Shown here piece after piece: positions 35,119 to 47,499 of a stretch of 64,000 nt of DNA; position 1 is the stretch's first letter, and each line of letters starts with the position of its first letter. Location of the stretch: contig QJNS01000084.1 of assembly GCA_004154925.1 (NCBI GenBank), forward strand, positions 124,001 through 188,000. The letters run 5' to 3'. A program made the position numbers and the translations under genes. The DNA comes from Monosporascus cannonballus. Taxonomy: Eukaryota; Ascomycota; Sordariomycetes; Xylariales. The notes below the pieces were generated by a model. The model searched no databases. It was not told the DNA's origin and worked only from the letters and a program-made list of their open reading frames with translations.

Positions 35119-37135
35119 GGTAAGTAAATATCCGCAATGCGATGCGCCACCTTCATGTGTAGGTTGTAAATATCCGACAATCAAGCGATTTCTGCATCAG
35201 CAGCAAACGCGAAACAGCGAATTGCTTGGGACACTGACTGGGAGTAACGGAAAGGAGAGAAGCAGCGTGGGCAGGTCTATAACTTAAGGGCAAGAAGGTA
35301 TCGGGGAACGAGAAATGAGGAAGACAAATAAGGCTTCATATAAGACCTGTGTATTGGGGTGCCAAGTCAATATGAACAATCAATTGATTTTATGGTCGGT
35401 GATGTAGGTAGTGAACGTAGTTTGTCTAGGGAGGGCGGACAATCGAGAATGACGAATAGCGGTTTGAATAGTGTGGTCTAGTTAGGTCGTCTCACAGACC
35501 CGCGCTGTTCGATCCCAACATCGTCTGTGGGGAAGAATGGCGAGGTGAAATGGACCACAGGACCCAGAGAATCCTTATTAGAGATGTGCGCGCTTCAATC
35601 TCGGCGGGACTCGTGGAGTCTCATAAGGGGCAGCGCGAATCGCGAATTAGTTGAATACAGCGACCGCAAGCAGGGATCAGAGGGGTGAGAGTGAATTATA
35701 TAACCCAAATACCGGAATGATTGCTTACAACTAGATGAAGCCATCGTGACCCCAGTGATTCAGCTGTTACGCTGAGAAGATGGTGTTGCAGTACGGTACT
35801 GGTCAAACTCAATGTTAGTCAGGATGCGCCAGTTGGGGGCCGATGATGTCACTACCGAATGTGTTCAGCGTGCTTTCCACAGAAATACGAGTAACAAGAT
35901 GACGATAAGTATAATGGGGTGTACTAAGACGAACTGAAAGATGTTGAGCTGGTCTGAATCATGGCAACCGCAGAAGAAGAATTAGATATTTGATTGTTGG
36001 ATGAAGGTGAAGAAAGTCACTAGCCAACTACCACCAAAATAAACATTTTAGGTCATGGGAAATTGGGTTGCTCCATTTTTTCCAGGTACTCACCTTGAAT
36101 TACTTGGACCTTATCCGTTATTGTCATACCTCCTCCTGATTAACCCTTATTAATCGATGGAATATCTTTACATACGCATTGTGTACGCTCAACGAGTCAT
36201 GCATAAGATGCAATCGCCCATTTGCGCATTGGTTTATTGGGTCAGTAACACCTGGCATTCCCCCCACGAGAGAAGTCCAAATTCGATTACTTACCGATTC
36301 CTTGCGAGTGACTATTCAGCACCGGCCCCGAATGACATAGCACCACGCCGAGAACACACTTTACTGCACCTTGCCTTGTTTCCCGGTCCCTTTTCATCGC
36401 TGTCATGATTGTCCCATACACTAAATCAGGGAGTCTTGCGCCACCGAAACTACCGTACCTCAGGTAAGCTTTGGCCAAGCTCATCGGCCAAGCATCGTTT
36501 TCATTGCCAAGCCCGTCAAGCATCATGGCTTCCAAGCATTGGCAGAAGCTTAACTTGCAGCACCGCCGTAAAAAGCACGTAAGTTGGGCTTTCCCCCCCA
36601 ATTCTCACATTATTTCCAAAATACGCACGATTTATCCCAATCTCTGCCTTGAAATGGGCCGACAGCTGTCGGAATTGCGCACTCCGACCGCGTTATCCCT
36701 GCGATGCACTGCGCTGTTCACATGGACCCTGCAGAAAGCTCAGCCACGTAAGGCGAATCGCGAGGAGGAGCACCACGCATGCCTTCCTCCGTCGGCAGAG
36801 CGGGAACTAGGCAGTGTCGACTGAGCCTTGTTTGAAGTGCGAGCGTCGAATATGCATGCCGAACCGATTAGAGTTGGCTCGGCGATGTTAGTAAGCTACT
36901 CGTCGGAGGTAGGTAGAGCTGCTCAGATTCGGCAAGCCCTGATGCGCATTTAGCACCGCCCGGAGGCCTCCGGAAATATCTTCGAGATTGATTCGGTTCT
37001 CAAACTCACAGCCTGCATCTCGCACATGGATCTAGTAGAACTTTGCGACTGGGTATCGGTTGGTGTATTGCGCTCATGCACAATTTTCCCCCATACGTAA
37101 CAAGGGTCTGTTTGGCGTGTTTCAATGGCACGCTA
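35119..37135. other. Intergenic region bordering the AT-rich block
   Basis: Upstream region of the antiporter, followed by roughly 1.5 kb without a supported gene. One short stretch (ATG at 36525, an 18-codon basic peptide, then GTAAGT at 36579) looks like a possible first exon, but no continuation could be found. A perfect CCGGAGGCCTCCGG palindrome lies at 36960-36973. Confidence 0.5.
37076..37101. repeat. Degenerate outward copy of the Tc1-type terminal repeat
   Basis: The bases ATGCACAATTTTC followed by ATACGTAAC resemble the reverse complement of the terminal repeat that starts at 37136 (TTAC...GAAAATTGTGCA). This would be the right end of an older copy directly to the left, or half of a compound terminus. 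The resemblance is partial. Confidence 0.4.
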
Positions 37136-37259
37136 AAATTACTGCGCGTTGAAAATTGTGCACACCCCACTTCGCGCAACGCCAACGCGGTTTTAAGCCG
37201 CGTTCTCTTTAACTACTTTTATTTTTTAACCTTTAATAACTTAACAACATAACGTCTCC

Positions 37260-38340
37260 TAGAAAAAAAATTAAATAAGACCTTAATCGGCAAAAAAGAA
37301 GTAAAAAAACACCTATCTCTGGAAATTTCTACGACAATTATAGCCGTATATTTAGAAAATATAATTCTAAGGGACTTTACTAATCGATTTAAATGCCACC
37401 GTAATACCGTTACTAATATAATTAAAAAGTATCGCGAAATCGGAAACTTTAACGTCCTCGCTTAAATTAAGGTGCAACCAAAAATTAATATATTAAGGGG
37501 TCGATTAATTATTAAAATTGTTAAAAAGTTTTCTAAAATATACGTTAAAACGTTTTTAAATGAAATCTAAAAAATTAAAATTTCTATATATTGCAAAATA
37601 TTAATTCGTTTTTTTAAAAATCAAAACTTTTATTATTAAAAGTTTATTTATCTGATTTATTTATCGTTGAAATTAATAATTTAAAATTTTTTAATCGTTA
37701 TTTTTTCAAAGAGATTATCGAAAATATATATAAATAAAGTATATATATTAATTGTACGTTAATATCCGTAATATAATGTGTTTATTCCGATAAATATAAC
37801 GTTATTTTCGATATTTTAAATTTTTCGAAATAGATATAACGTTATTTTAAAAAAAGATGCGATTGTCGAATAATTAATATAATCGACTATAAATATCCGA
37901 ACGATACGTTAATAATATATAGCTTTATTTATAAAAGCCGAAAATCTCAGTTAATTATTATAAAACGAAATACCGATTCCGCATACAAAGGTTATATTTT
38001 CAAAAGTTATATTTAAGCTTTTAAAAAAGCCATTTTTCAATATATTAGCCTAGAAAGTTTTATTAACAAAACAATGAGAAAATATATAAATTTAGAAAAA
38101 TAATAATGTAATTCGAAATATACGAAATACGAGTAATTAAATAATTTACTTATAGTTCGGATATAAACTTTATTAAATACGTATAAAAATATATAAAGGC
38201 GATTTTCTATAAAACGATATCCTAACGTTTACGAGCTCAAAAATAACGTAAAGAATCGGGCTATATTTTGCCTCATTAAAATCAGGCCCTATTTTGAAGA
38301 TTGCGGCTGCGCTATAGGCGCAACTGTGGCTAAATAACTT
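37260..38340 (+). pseudogene. Tc1/mariner transposase remnant
   Basis: Reading the + strand through stops gives a helix-turn-helix region ending KYREIGNFNVLA near 37430, as in Tc1-type transposases (KRYRETGN...). Next comes a region corresponding to the DDE_3 domain. Near 38200 it reads YKNIxRRFSIKRYPNVYELK, the VW..IKRR segment after the catalytic domain. A C-terminal IAAAL.AQ segment lies at about 38320. Many stops and TpA codons show that it is inactive. Borders are approximate. Confidence 0.65.
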
Positions 38341-38624
38341 TTAATACTAGGTTAACCTAATTTGGAAAACTTTACAAAAAATAACAAATCGTTCAAAATA
38401 AGGCCTGATGGCAAGTTATAAATTTTTTAGTTCCGTTTAATACGTTCCTATATAAAATTTTTAAAATTTATTTTGAAAATTTACAAATATAGCAATAATA
38501 AAAAATATTTAGAAAATAACAAAAATTAATTTTATATAAAGTTTTAAAAAAGCTTTTAAACCATATATATAACTTCCAAATCGGGGTTAAATTGATGGAG
38601 ATATTAAATTTTTTTTGGATTAAT

Positions 38625-38975
38625 ACATACTTTCTAACCGGAACGCCTTTACGGCCGCGATAACGCGACCACCGTATATAACATTTTGTTATGGGTCTTT
38701 TAAGGGTAATTCAGTATGGGAGAAGCCCGTTTAGCTATGCTTTTGTCCGTATGGGTTATGGTTGTTACGTCGTAGCCATAAGGGCGTCCTAGACTTGGTT
38801 ACCCTTAACCTTTTTATGGTTGCGACGTAATAACGATAATCCGTACGGGCAAAAAAATTGCTGGACGGGCTTTTTCCATATTGAATATATTAGGGAAACC
38901 CGGCGTACGATAATACGACCGGTAGTTATGCTGTCGTAGTTGTAAAGGTATTACGGTTGCCTATTTCCCAGATTT
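38625..38975. repeat. Foldback (large imperfect inverted repeat)
   Basis: The left arm (about 38625-38783) is an imperfect reverse complement of the right arm (about 38812-38975). For instance AGCTATGCTTTTGTCCGTA at about 38732 on the left answers CCGTACGGGCAAA...TTGCT on the right. The roughly 30-base centre includes AGGGCGTCC. The arms are clearly richer in GC than their surroundings. The unit lies inside the Tc1 element, after the transposase remnant. Confidence 0.7.
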
Positions 38976-39430
38976 AAATTTAACCGTATCGGCCCTAATT
39001 TTAACCGAAAAAAATTAAAAAAAACTTTGTATATATATTAATTTATATTTCATGGATATATTAAATATTAGATTTATCGAACTTAAATTAGTTATATTAT
39101 AGCCATAAGGGCGTTCCGGATTTGGTTGCCCATAACCTTTTTATAGTTGCGACGTAATAACGATAGCCCGTACGGGCAAAAGCATAGCTGGACGGGTTTT
39201 CCCATGCTGAATTATTTTTGGATGGCCTATGATAAAATGATATACGCGGTATTTACGCTGTCGCAACCATAAAAACGTTATGGTCGGTAAATTTCCTAAA
39301 TTTTAACTTAATTATATTAATTTTAATTTTTATCGAAAAAATTTGAAAAAAAATTTATACGCGTAAAAGCTTTTATTTAACATATATTAAAAAGATAAAA
39401 ATTATTCGATTTAAATTAATTGCAAACATA
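38774..39430. repeat. 337-bp direct tandem duplication of the foldback's right half
   Basis: AGCCATAAGGGCGT begins at 38774 and again at 39111. From there both units run in parallel through CCTTTTTAT, GTTGCGACGTAATAACGAT, CCGTACGGGCAAA and the AT-rich tail, differing mainly by transitions. The period is 337 bases. The second unit carries the loop and right arm but no left arm. Confidence 0.75.
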
Positions 39431-39491
39431 AAAGAAATCAGTTATTTTATAAAAAAAATATAAAACGAAAACGTTTTTGTGTAATTTCAAT

Positions 39492-39603
39492 TTAGGCCTC
39501 GCTGGTTCGTTACGAGGATACGTTATTTAATTGGTTAATTTTAACGCCTTGGCATAATACATAAAAGTATATCCAAAATAGAAACGAGCCAGCAGAGGTC
39601 TAA
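39492..39603. mobile_element. MITE-like 112-bp inverted-repeat element
   Basis: TTAGGCCTCGCTGGTTCGTT at 39492 is matched in inverted orientation by AACGAGCCAGCAGAGGTC plus TAA ending at 39603, with a few mismatches. The interior is too short to code. Size and termini fit a miniature inverted-repeat element; its autonomous partner is unknown. Confidence 0.5.
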
Positions 39604-39947
39604 GCTAGCTGAGGTAAGCTATATTAGCGGAATAATCAAAGAAGCGTAATAGGCGATCTTTCAAACTTTAATGAACTATCTAATCGATAAAATGCCGAAA
39701 AAGATCAGGGCGTTACGCAAAGCAAAGAGATAGTATATCAAATACTAAATGCCAGATTTAAATTTTCCGAAATCACTTTGTTAATTATAAATAGCTTTAA
39801 TTTTCGAATTGTTACGAATTATCAAAGTTGCAGATCTATATAGTTAGATAGGGTTGTTGTAGGGCGTGCACAATTTTCAATGCGCAGTAACTTTACTAGG
39901 TTTCGCCTAACGATAGTGCGTAGCCATCCTATCGCATACGCGGTTCT

Positions 39948-40123
39948 TGTCAGATATAAGGGATATCAGTTGTGTGTGTATTGATAACTAGTTGCAGGTG
40001 CTTTAGAATGCGCACTGTACTTTAAAGTGATCTAGTCCCGGAACATATATGTTCCGATTAGAGAGAATCTTTCGTATATAGAATGTTAAAGCACCTTCTG
40101 CTAATTGATACACCTTTTTAACA
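39948..40123 (-). repeat. LTR-like sequence, probably the 3' LTR of the copia remnant
   Basis: On the reverse strand it begins TGTTAAAAAGGTG and ends ATCTGACA (TG...CA, 176 bases). It sits immediately beyond the 3' side of the copia-type remnant, where a 3' LTR is expected. It has near-normal base composition, unlike the AT-rich remnant beside it. No second copy was found in the window, so the assignment rests on termini and position only. Confidence 0.45.
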
Positions 40124-43010
40124 CCTTAAAGTATTTACGGTATTAATTATTATAACTTTTAGAGCCATAGTTATTTATTCCATTTTTTCTAGCAATTAAA
40201 TTTTCTTAATTAGCAAATTTTTTTTAAAATCTTTCGTAAGGCGTATTTTCGTTAATCGAAGGCTTTTATAATATTTATTAGTTTTAGCTGCTTTTTAAAA
40301 TACTTAACAGATTTGCGTAATAAGACTTTCATTAAACCTTTAATTAATATATTATTTATAAACGTATAATTTATTTTGATTAAGATATCTTTTACGGTTT
40401 ATCGTAATTAATAAATATATATATTTATATACTATAATTTCGTAATTAATAAAGTAATATCGGCGTTAATAAATCGTATAATTTATTAATTATCGTATTA
40501 TATATTTAACTGTTTTATATATAAGATAATTCTTATCTTTTTAATTAAATAAAAATTAAATGAGATTTTTTAATACTTTATATAAAAAATAATAATTTTA
40601 TTTTTGCTATAAAAATAAATATTATATTTTGCTTATTTATTCGTTATTTTATAATTTTTTCGAATAGTTTTATAATATAAGTTTAGGAATGTTTTTAATT
40701 AATTATATTAATCGCAAAAAAGCGTTATTTTAAATATTTAATAAATCTTTATTTCCGAAATATAAAGTAAGCGTTTTGGTTCCGATTAAATATAATATAA
40801 CTTAAGTAATGATTTTATAATATACGTTATCAAGATTTAGGCTAAATCGGGTAAATCGGGATATTATAAAGGATATATTGGGTTACGTATTAATTATTAT
40901 GAAAAAAATAAAACCGAACTTTTTTAATACTTATTAATAAAGTTTGAATAAGTTAAATTAGGATTGGGCAATAATTTAATATTAATTATAAATATTTTTA
41001 GGAAATCTTTAATATTTTTTAAAGATATTAAGCTAATTAATTTATTTATAAAGTCGGATTAAAATAAGCAAATTTTCTTGTTAAATTTATTTTTAATTAT
41101 TTTAATACCGAAAAATTATCATAAATTTTTATTTTTTATTAAGGTATATCGTTTTTATATTTGTTAGATTTATTAATTAACAAAATTTTAGTTTTTTTTG
41201 CAATATATTATAATAGTATCGTTTATAAAAAAAGAAAATAAGTACTTTTTAACGAATAAAATAATAAGATTTGTAAAGAACAGGATTAAGTCCTAATTTT
41301 TTAAAGGTTTTAATAAAGTTTTTCTGCTATAACAAAGGTAATTCCCTTAATCTATATAATATTTTTCTAATTAGGAGAATTTGGTTACATTATAGATATT
41401 TTAGGAGTATTTATATATATATTTTATAAAATAAGTTAATATTTATAAAGGCGTTTATAACGTTATACTGTTTAAGCTTTAGGTCGAACTTAGCCGTAAT
41501 AACTATTAAAATTCGAAACGACCATTTAGCAAAAATAATTACGTATATATTGTTATAAATAATTTTAAGTTATTAATCATTTTATAAGATAAAATTGGCT
41601 TTATATTTTTAAAGCGAAATATATTTATTAAATTTATAAACGTATATTTATATATATTTTAAAATTGGTTTTCTTTTAATAAAAAACTTATTAAAGGCTT
41701 TTTAGAATTAGATTTTCTGATAGCTTTATAAATAAGCCTTTTCGGCTTTACGGAATATCTTTTTTAACGAGTATATATTTAGTTTTTGATTGCTTTGCGG
41801 CGATACCAGTAAATTATATTTATATATCCGGTTTTATAACCTAAATACCGTTTTGTATATTAAGGTATTGTTATTTTTCTTATTAAAGTAATACGTATTT
41901 CGGGTAATTAAGTTTTTTTTAAAATTTTTGTAATTTATCGACCGGTTATCGTACGTACTTGTAAAGAGAGTTAAACGTTTTATATTAAATACGGTTTCCC
42001 ATATTTTATATTTGTTTTCGATAATATTTTCTTGGTACGGAATATACGAGAAGCTTACGTTTATAACTCGTAAGGTATTCTTATCTTTTACTGTTATTCT
42101 GAGTTGAATAATATAAGGAGAACTTAAGGTTATTTTTATTTTTTCCGTCGACGCAATAATCGTAATAGTTATTAGGGCAAACGTTAGTAGCAGTAATAAT
42201 TCGAATTTAATAGTCGTATAAAAATAATTAATCCTTTACAAATAGGCTTATTTTTTCTTATTCCGTACGTATTTTACATTAATATCTTTCTGAAATTATT
42301 GTTTTGTTTAATTGCTAATTAAATTATTTTATTTAGTTTTTTTTATATATAAATTAGATGGTTATTATTTTGATTAGATATTTTTATTTATTGGAATAAT
42401 TTTTATAACTTTTCTTTTATAATATATAAAAAGTTATTTTTTAAGTTTTTGATATTATTTAAAAAGGTGGCCTTTTTATTAAACCATATATTTCGAATAA
42501 TAATAACTTTATTAATTAATATGTTTTAAATTTCGTAAATATTCGTCAATCCTTAAGTGACAAAATAATTAATTTATGTTTTGGGATTTAATTTTTTAAA
42601 TCTTTATTTTTTCTTTTTAGCAGTAATTGTTATAACGTAAGTTATATAACCGTATATTCGTAAATGAGCTTATTAAGGTTTTCGATCAAATATTATAATG
42701 CCGTTTGTATATACCAGATAAATATAATAAACTTTATATGAGTTTTATTAAAAAAAACGTATTCAAAAATACGGTTATATAAATATATTGCCGTTTTAAG
42801 AATATATATAATTAGGAACGAAGGTAATTTAACGTTATTTCGTATCGCAGTCGTTTTTTTAATTATATCTTTTAAACGTTTTACGCCTCCGTTCTGGGCC
42901 GAAGTATACGATATTAAGGGCTTAAGTTGAATATCAAAAAAAGGCGATTAAAACATATTTCGAAGTTAATAATTTTTTAACATTTCGTTATCGTATTTGA
43001 TATAAGATAA
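40124..43010 (-). mobile_element. Copia-type retrotransposon remnant
   Basis: Read on the reverse strand through stops, this stretch gives copia pol in order. At about 42990-42400 the integrase end is visible (PE..GG..KR, then LRIYGY, as in the copia motif SHLRVYGC). At about 41560-40900 the reverse transcriptase follows (KFDLKLKQYNVINAF; then LRKxLYRLRELPLLQQKNF; then a degraded YVDD). Left of about 40900 an RNase H remnant is expected. The 5' part (gag, protease) is missing where gypsy-like sequence begins, which suggests interruption by the neighbouring element. Heavily RIP-mutated. Confidence 0.7.
41000..41560 (-). pseudogene. Copia reverse transcriptase remnant
   Basis: Reverse-strand translation shows LKQYNVINAFI, then the segment related to RKALYGLRRSPLLWQ (here RKILYRLRELPLLQQK) near 41340-41380, GLNPVLYKS and an FFY...DD-site remnant near 41220. 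Cysteine, aspartate and glycine codons are widely changed by G-to-A transitions. Not functional. Confidence 0.65.
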
Positions 43011-45299
43011 TGGATAGCTGTAAGCTAGGATAAGGTAATCTCCGACTAGTTGTAAAGCAGATTTCAAAAAGTAAATATATTAGGTTATTTTCATCTAGCG
43101 TTTCCCATTAGCTGCTAGATAGTGGATTTATATTAATAAATAAGACGGTGGCTAATCGGTAACTGGTCGGTTATTAGCCTTATCCTTATAAGAGCTATAT
43201 TCTTATAATTACTTCTCTTTTTTAAGCTGTTAATTCTTAATAGTATTATTATTAATTTAATATAATATATTTCGCAAATATGATTATATATGTTTGTCGA
43301 TAATTTATCGTTATATTATGTTGTAAGTAATTACCGTAATTTATACGTATTATATTACGTAATTTATTATGTTCCGCCTAGGTTTTTATTATAATCCGTT
43401 TTTAACCCCGTTTTGTTTACCTTTTCTTTTTTTCTTTTTGCGCTTATATTTTTAATTTTTTTTTGCGTTTACGTTTTTTTAGTTTTCGGTTTTTCTTTAT
43501 TTTTATTTCGCCTTTTTTGTTTATTTTGCATATTATTTCCGTTCGTTATAATTTTTTTTCGTTAGAAGTTTTTTTAAAAAAAAATAGCATTTGATATTAT
43601 TAAGAACTGGGATTTCTTTTAACGTTGTCTTCTTAACGCCGACGATAAAATAAATATTAATCGTATTACGAGCGATAATAAGCCGTATTGTATTTACGTA
43701 ATATAACGTTATTTCGATTATTATACAATTTGCGTTTAAATTTCGAACGTCTTAAATTACGTCGTAATTAATTATTATTATAAAACGTTTTGTTCAGTAA
43801 ATAATTATTCTTAATATTCTTAATATCGTTATTTGATTTCCGTTTAAATTTTGATTATCTTTAAGGGTGCCGTCTAGACGGTTTTTTAATTCGGTATCGA
43901 TAATTAAAAATTAATCGACGAATTCGAAAAAGCTTGTATTACGAGTACTTAATACGAACGTTCCAACGTGGTTGTAGTCGGTTGTCGATTCGACGTTTTT
44001 TGCAAAGTTAAGTTCGCCCTTAAACGCGGTTATTATTAAGGAATATCTTTTCTTAATATAACGAAAATCGATTTCCGATCGTTTATTATAACTGCAGAGG
44101 TTTAGTTTTAATGCCGTCTTATAGGTTTATAAATTTAAGTTTTTTTTGTAAATATTACGATTTTTTTCTTATTATTTCGCAATTAATTTCCGATTAAGCG
44201 CAATTTTAAGATATTTCTATAAGTAAGGTAACTTTTAAGGGCTATTATATCGTTACGTTTCTTATTTACGAACATTTTCCGCCTATTTTTTTAATATTTT
44301 AACGAAATTTTAATATCTATTAATAATTATAATTAAAAAATAGTTTTGTCCGGCGAAATTGTTATTAAACCTAAATACGTTAAGGGTTTTAAGGACAGTG
44401 CCTTATTTTCAATTAATAATAAATTATATTCCGGTTATTTAGGCTTTATTTTCGTAAAATATAAATTTTTTTAAATTCTTTCCGGGTTTTACGCCTAATA
44501 AATTTAATAAACGTATTTACCTTTTGCTCTTATATGCTTTTCTATTATTTTCCGATATTTTTATATTAATTTGTTTAAAACGTTTATTAAAAGTTAATTA
44601 ACGTAAAATTTAATAATTAAATATAAAATTTTATTTTCGAAATAAAGATTTGATTTTTTATATCGTTTATCGGTTTTCGACCGGTATACGATAAAGTAAT
44701 TATTTACTAAAACCTTAAAAGCAATTATATAATCAAGTAATATTTTAACATTAATATTTTAAATTTGCTTAAAATTATTTTTTATAATTTTTATAAAGAT
44801 TAGGTACTTAATTTTTAATTAGGTTATTATTATTTTGCAGTTTTTAAATCGTTTTATTTCTTATATATATATTTAATTTTTTTCGTAACGTTATAATATT
44901 TTAAATACGTATATGAAATGTTTTCAAAGTTTTTACGTATTATATTTAGGGGGTTAGCCTTTTTATTTAATTAGATATTTACGTTACTTTCGATTATTTC
45001 TGTAACCGACAATATTTTTTATCACTTATTTTTCCTTTTTTTTATTAGGTCCGGTAACGTTATCTAAACGTTACTCGGTTCCTGGTTATATTACGATTTT
45101 AATACAGATACTGGAAATATATTATGTATTTATTAATATTTAATAAAAAGGATTACTTTATATATTTGAGATTTTATTCGTCTTTTAATCATAATCTGGA
45201 TATAAATAAATACAAATTCTTTATTTTTAAATTTAAAACTTTTAATCAATAAATTTACTTATTAATCTGATTCAAAATCTATAGGCATATAGCGTTAAT

Positions 45300-46800
45300 T
45301 ATAATATTTTTTCTGAGCTGCCGTTATTTTTTTAATATTCGTATGTTATTTAATAATTAGTTATTATTTTTTCGAAACCTTCTTTAATTCTTTATACCTA
45401 TTTCTAAACCTTTATAAAAGGTATTCCATTATTTTTAAATAATATCTATATAAGGTTTCGAACAAAAAATGGCCAATAAATACGTTCCGTATATTATTAT
45501 ATACAAATTCCGTATTTTGTAATAGTTTTATTTAATTATTTTACTATTTATTAATATAATTCCGAAAGTAATATTTTAGGATCTAATAAGTACGTTCTGT
45601 TTACTTATTAATTTACAGATAATAAGCGGTTAATATTTGCCTTTTTTTATTTTTTGCAAAATTCTACTTAAAATAAATTTATTAGCAATTTGTTTTTATT
45701 ATTAATAATTCCAGTTAACGGATCGAATCTATATTTAATTTCGTTATAAAATAATTAGGCTAACTTAATTACGGTTAAGGTTTTAACCGTAAAATTAAAT
45801 AGTCCTAATTTTGTAAAACGGTCGACGATTACTAAGATTACGTCGTATTTTAACCTATTTAAACCTAGACTTTTAGAAAGCCTCGTTATAAAATCTAACG
45901 AAATTTTTTAAAAAGATTACTTAAGCAGCGGCAAGAGTTTTAGCTGTTTATATAGTTTGTAACGTAACTTTATTATGCTCTAATAATTCGGATATTGCTT
46001 AATATATTTTCGGATATTATTTACTATATTTTTCCTAATAAAACTTTTTATTTTTAGTTTTAACGTATAAATATATCCTATATATTCTGCCTTTAGATTA
46101 TTATAGTACTAATTAATCAGTTATTTTTATAAAACGCTTTATAACGGGATTACGAATTTATTCCGATAATATAAAATTTTATTTGAATCTAAGAAATATT
46201 TTTCTTTTATTCCGACGTAATATCCAGTTATCCGTATTAATTTTATAATATTTAAGTTCTTAATTGCAGCTTTCGAACTTGATCGTAAAATTATTAGAAA
46301 GTTTTTAGCTAAAATGATATTTCGTTTTTAGATAATCTTTTTACCAAAGGATGTAAAACGTATTAATTACGAATAATAACCTTAATACCAGTTTCGTCTT
46401 TTTTAAATTTTTCGAAATTTAATTATAGTACGGTCGTAATTTACGGTTGCTGTTATTTAATCGTTAATTATATTATTACTGTAATTCGCGTTTATATTAT
46501 TATTCGTAAATAATAAGTTTGGCAGATATATAGTTCCTTATGTTTTTTCTTAAAAATTTCTACGATGGTATAACAAAGGTTTTCCGTTTTTTTTACGCGA
46601 ATAATAATTATTTAAATTTTCGCCACCTAAAATCTATTTGACAATTTTATAGCGAACAAATTTTGCATTACTTTTATAAGGCCTTTTGTCCCTTTATAAT
46701 GCTTTAAATCGCGTTATATATTTATAACTATTTTTCGTATATTTTCTAGCATGATATTCGTAAGTTCGAATTTCTTAGATAACGTAAGAATTACGTTTCT
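45300..46800 (-). pseudogene. Gypsy integrase remnant (element D)
   Basis: The reverse strand reads DSNKILYYRNKFVIPL, then an HHCC-type zinc region with KYIKQYPNYQSIIK (the CPxC cysteines lost to tyrosine), then QLKLLPLLK and ISLDFITRLSKS, the standard start of the gypsy integrase core (ISLDFITGLPPS). Stops interrupt it throughout. Confidence 0.7.
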
Positions 46801-47499
46801 ATATGCGACTTCCCTTAATATATAATCCGGGCGTTTAAATAACTTATCCGCCGAGTTAATAGCATTCGGTCGATATTAGATCTCAAAATCAAATTATGTA
46901 AAGCGATAACTTTATTAAGTTAATTTCCTTTTAAGGTTGCGCGCCGACGCCTTTATTATATCTTTTAACGCTATATAATCGATAAATATTAAGAAACTTT
47001 TTTCTGTACTTTTAAGGTATTATTATTAATATTTTAGGTTTTTTATAATCGTTAATAATTTTCATTACTTTATAGCCCATTACTTTTCGATTAGATTTAA
47101 CTTTTGCAACCAATATACGATTAGGCGTTAATATTTTCCGTATTTTTATAAAAGTATCCCTGATATAGCTTTTATCGAGGCGTTTATTTTAACTCTGATA
47201 TATTTGGCATTATCTTAATATCGAAAAATAATTGCCGACTAAAAAATATCTTTTAAATTTCGAAACGTTTTTTTAATTTTTTCGGATTATCGAAATTTTG
47301 CTGTTTTACCTTTGCCTTACGTCCTTTTTAAAAACCTAATAATAAGTTCGGTAATATATTAATAATAAACGATAAACTTTCGATAAAAGGTTCCAAATCT
47401 CAGAAATATTTAAATATTATGGATTAATCTTAATTTTAGCTATATTTCGATAATATTAACCTGTCGACGGTCTATTTCTAAATCGTCGGTACTAATTAT

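Larger units (their letters stand above)
37136..39893 (+). mobile_element. Tc1/mariner-type DNA transposon, decayed
   Basis: Terminal inverted repeats of about 35 bases lie at 37136-37170 and 39859-39893 (TTACTGCGC[A/G]TTGAAAATTG core, reading inward), each flanked by TA (37134-37135 and 39894-39895), the Tc1/mariner target. The left half encodes a ruined transposase. The right half holds later insertions or internal repeats: a foldback structure and a small inverted-repeat element. The 2.76-kb length is therefore inflated compared with fungal Tc1 elements of about 2 kb. The TIRs are less mutated than the interior. Confidence 0.8.

Noticed and set aside
1..37000. Secondary-metabolite gene cluster around the P450
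   Set aside because: No polyketide synthase, NRPS, terpene synthase or pathway regulator was seen; the neighbours are housekeeping or unknown.
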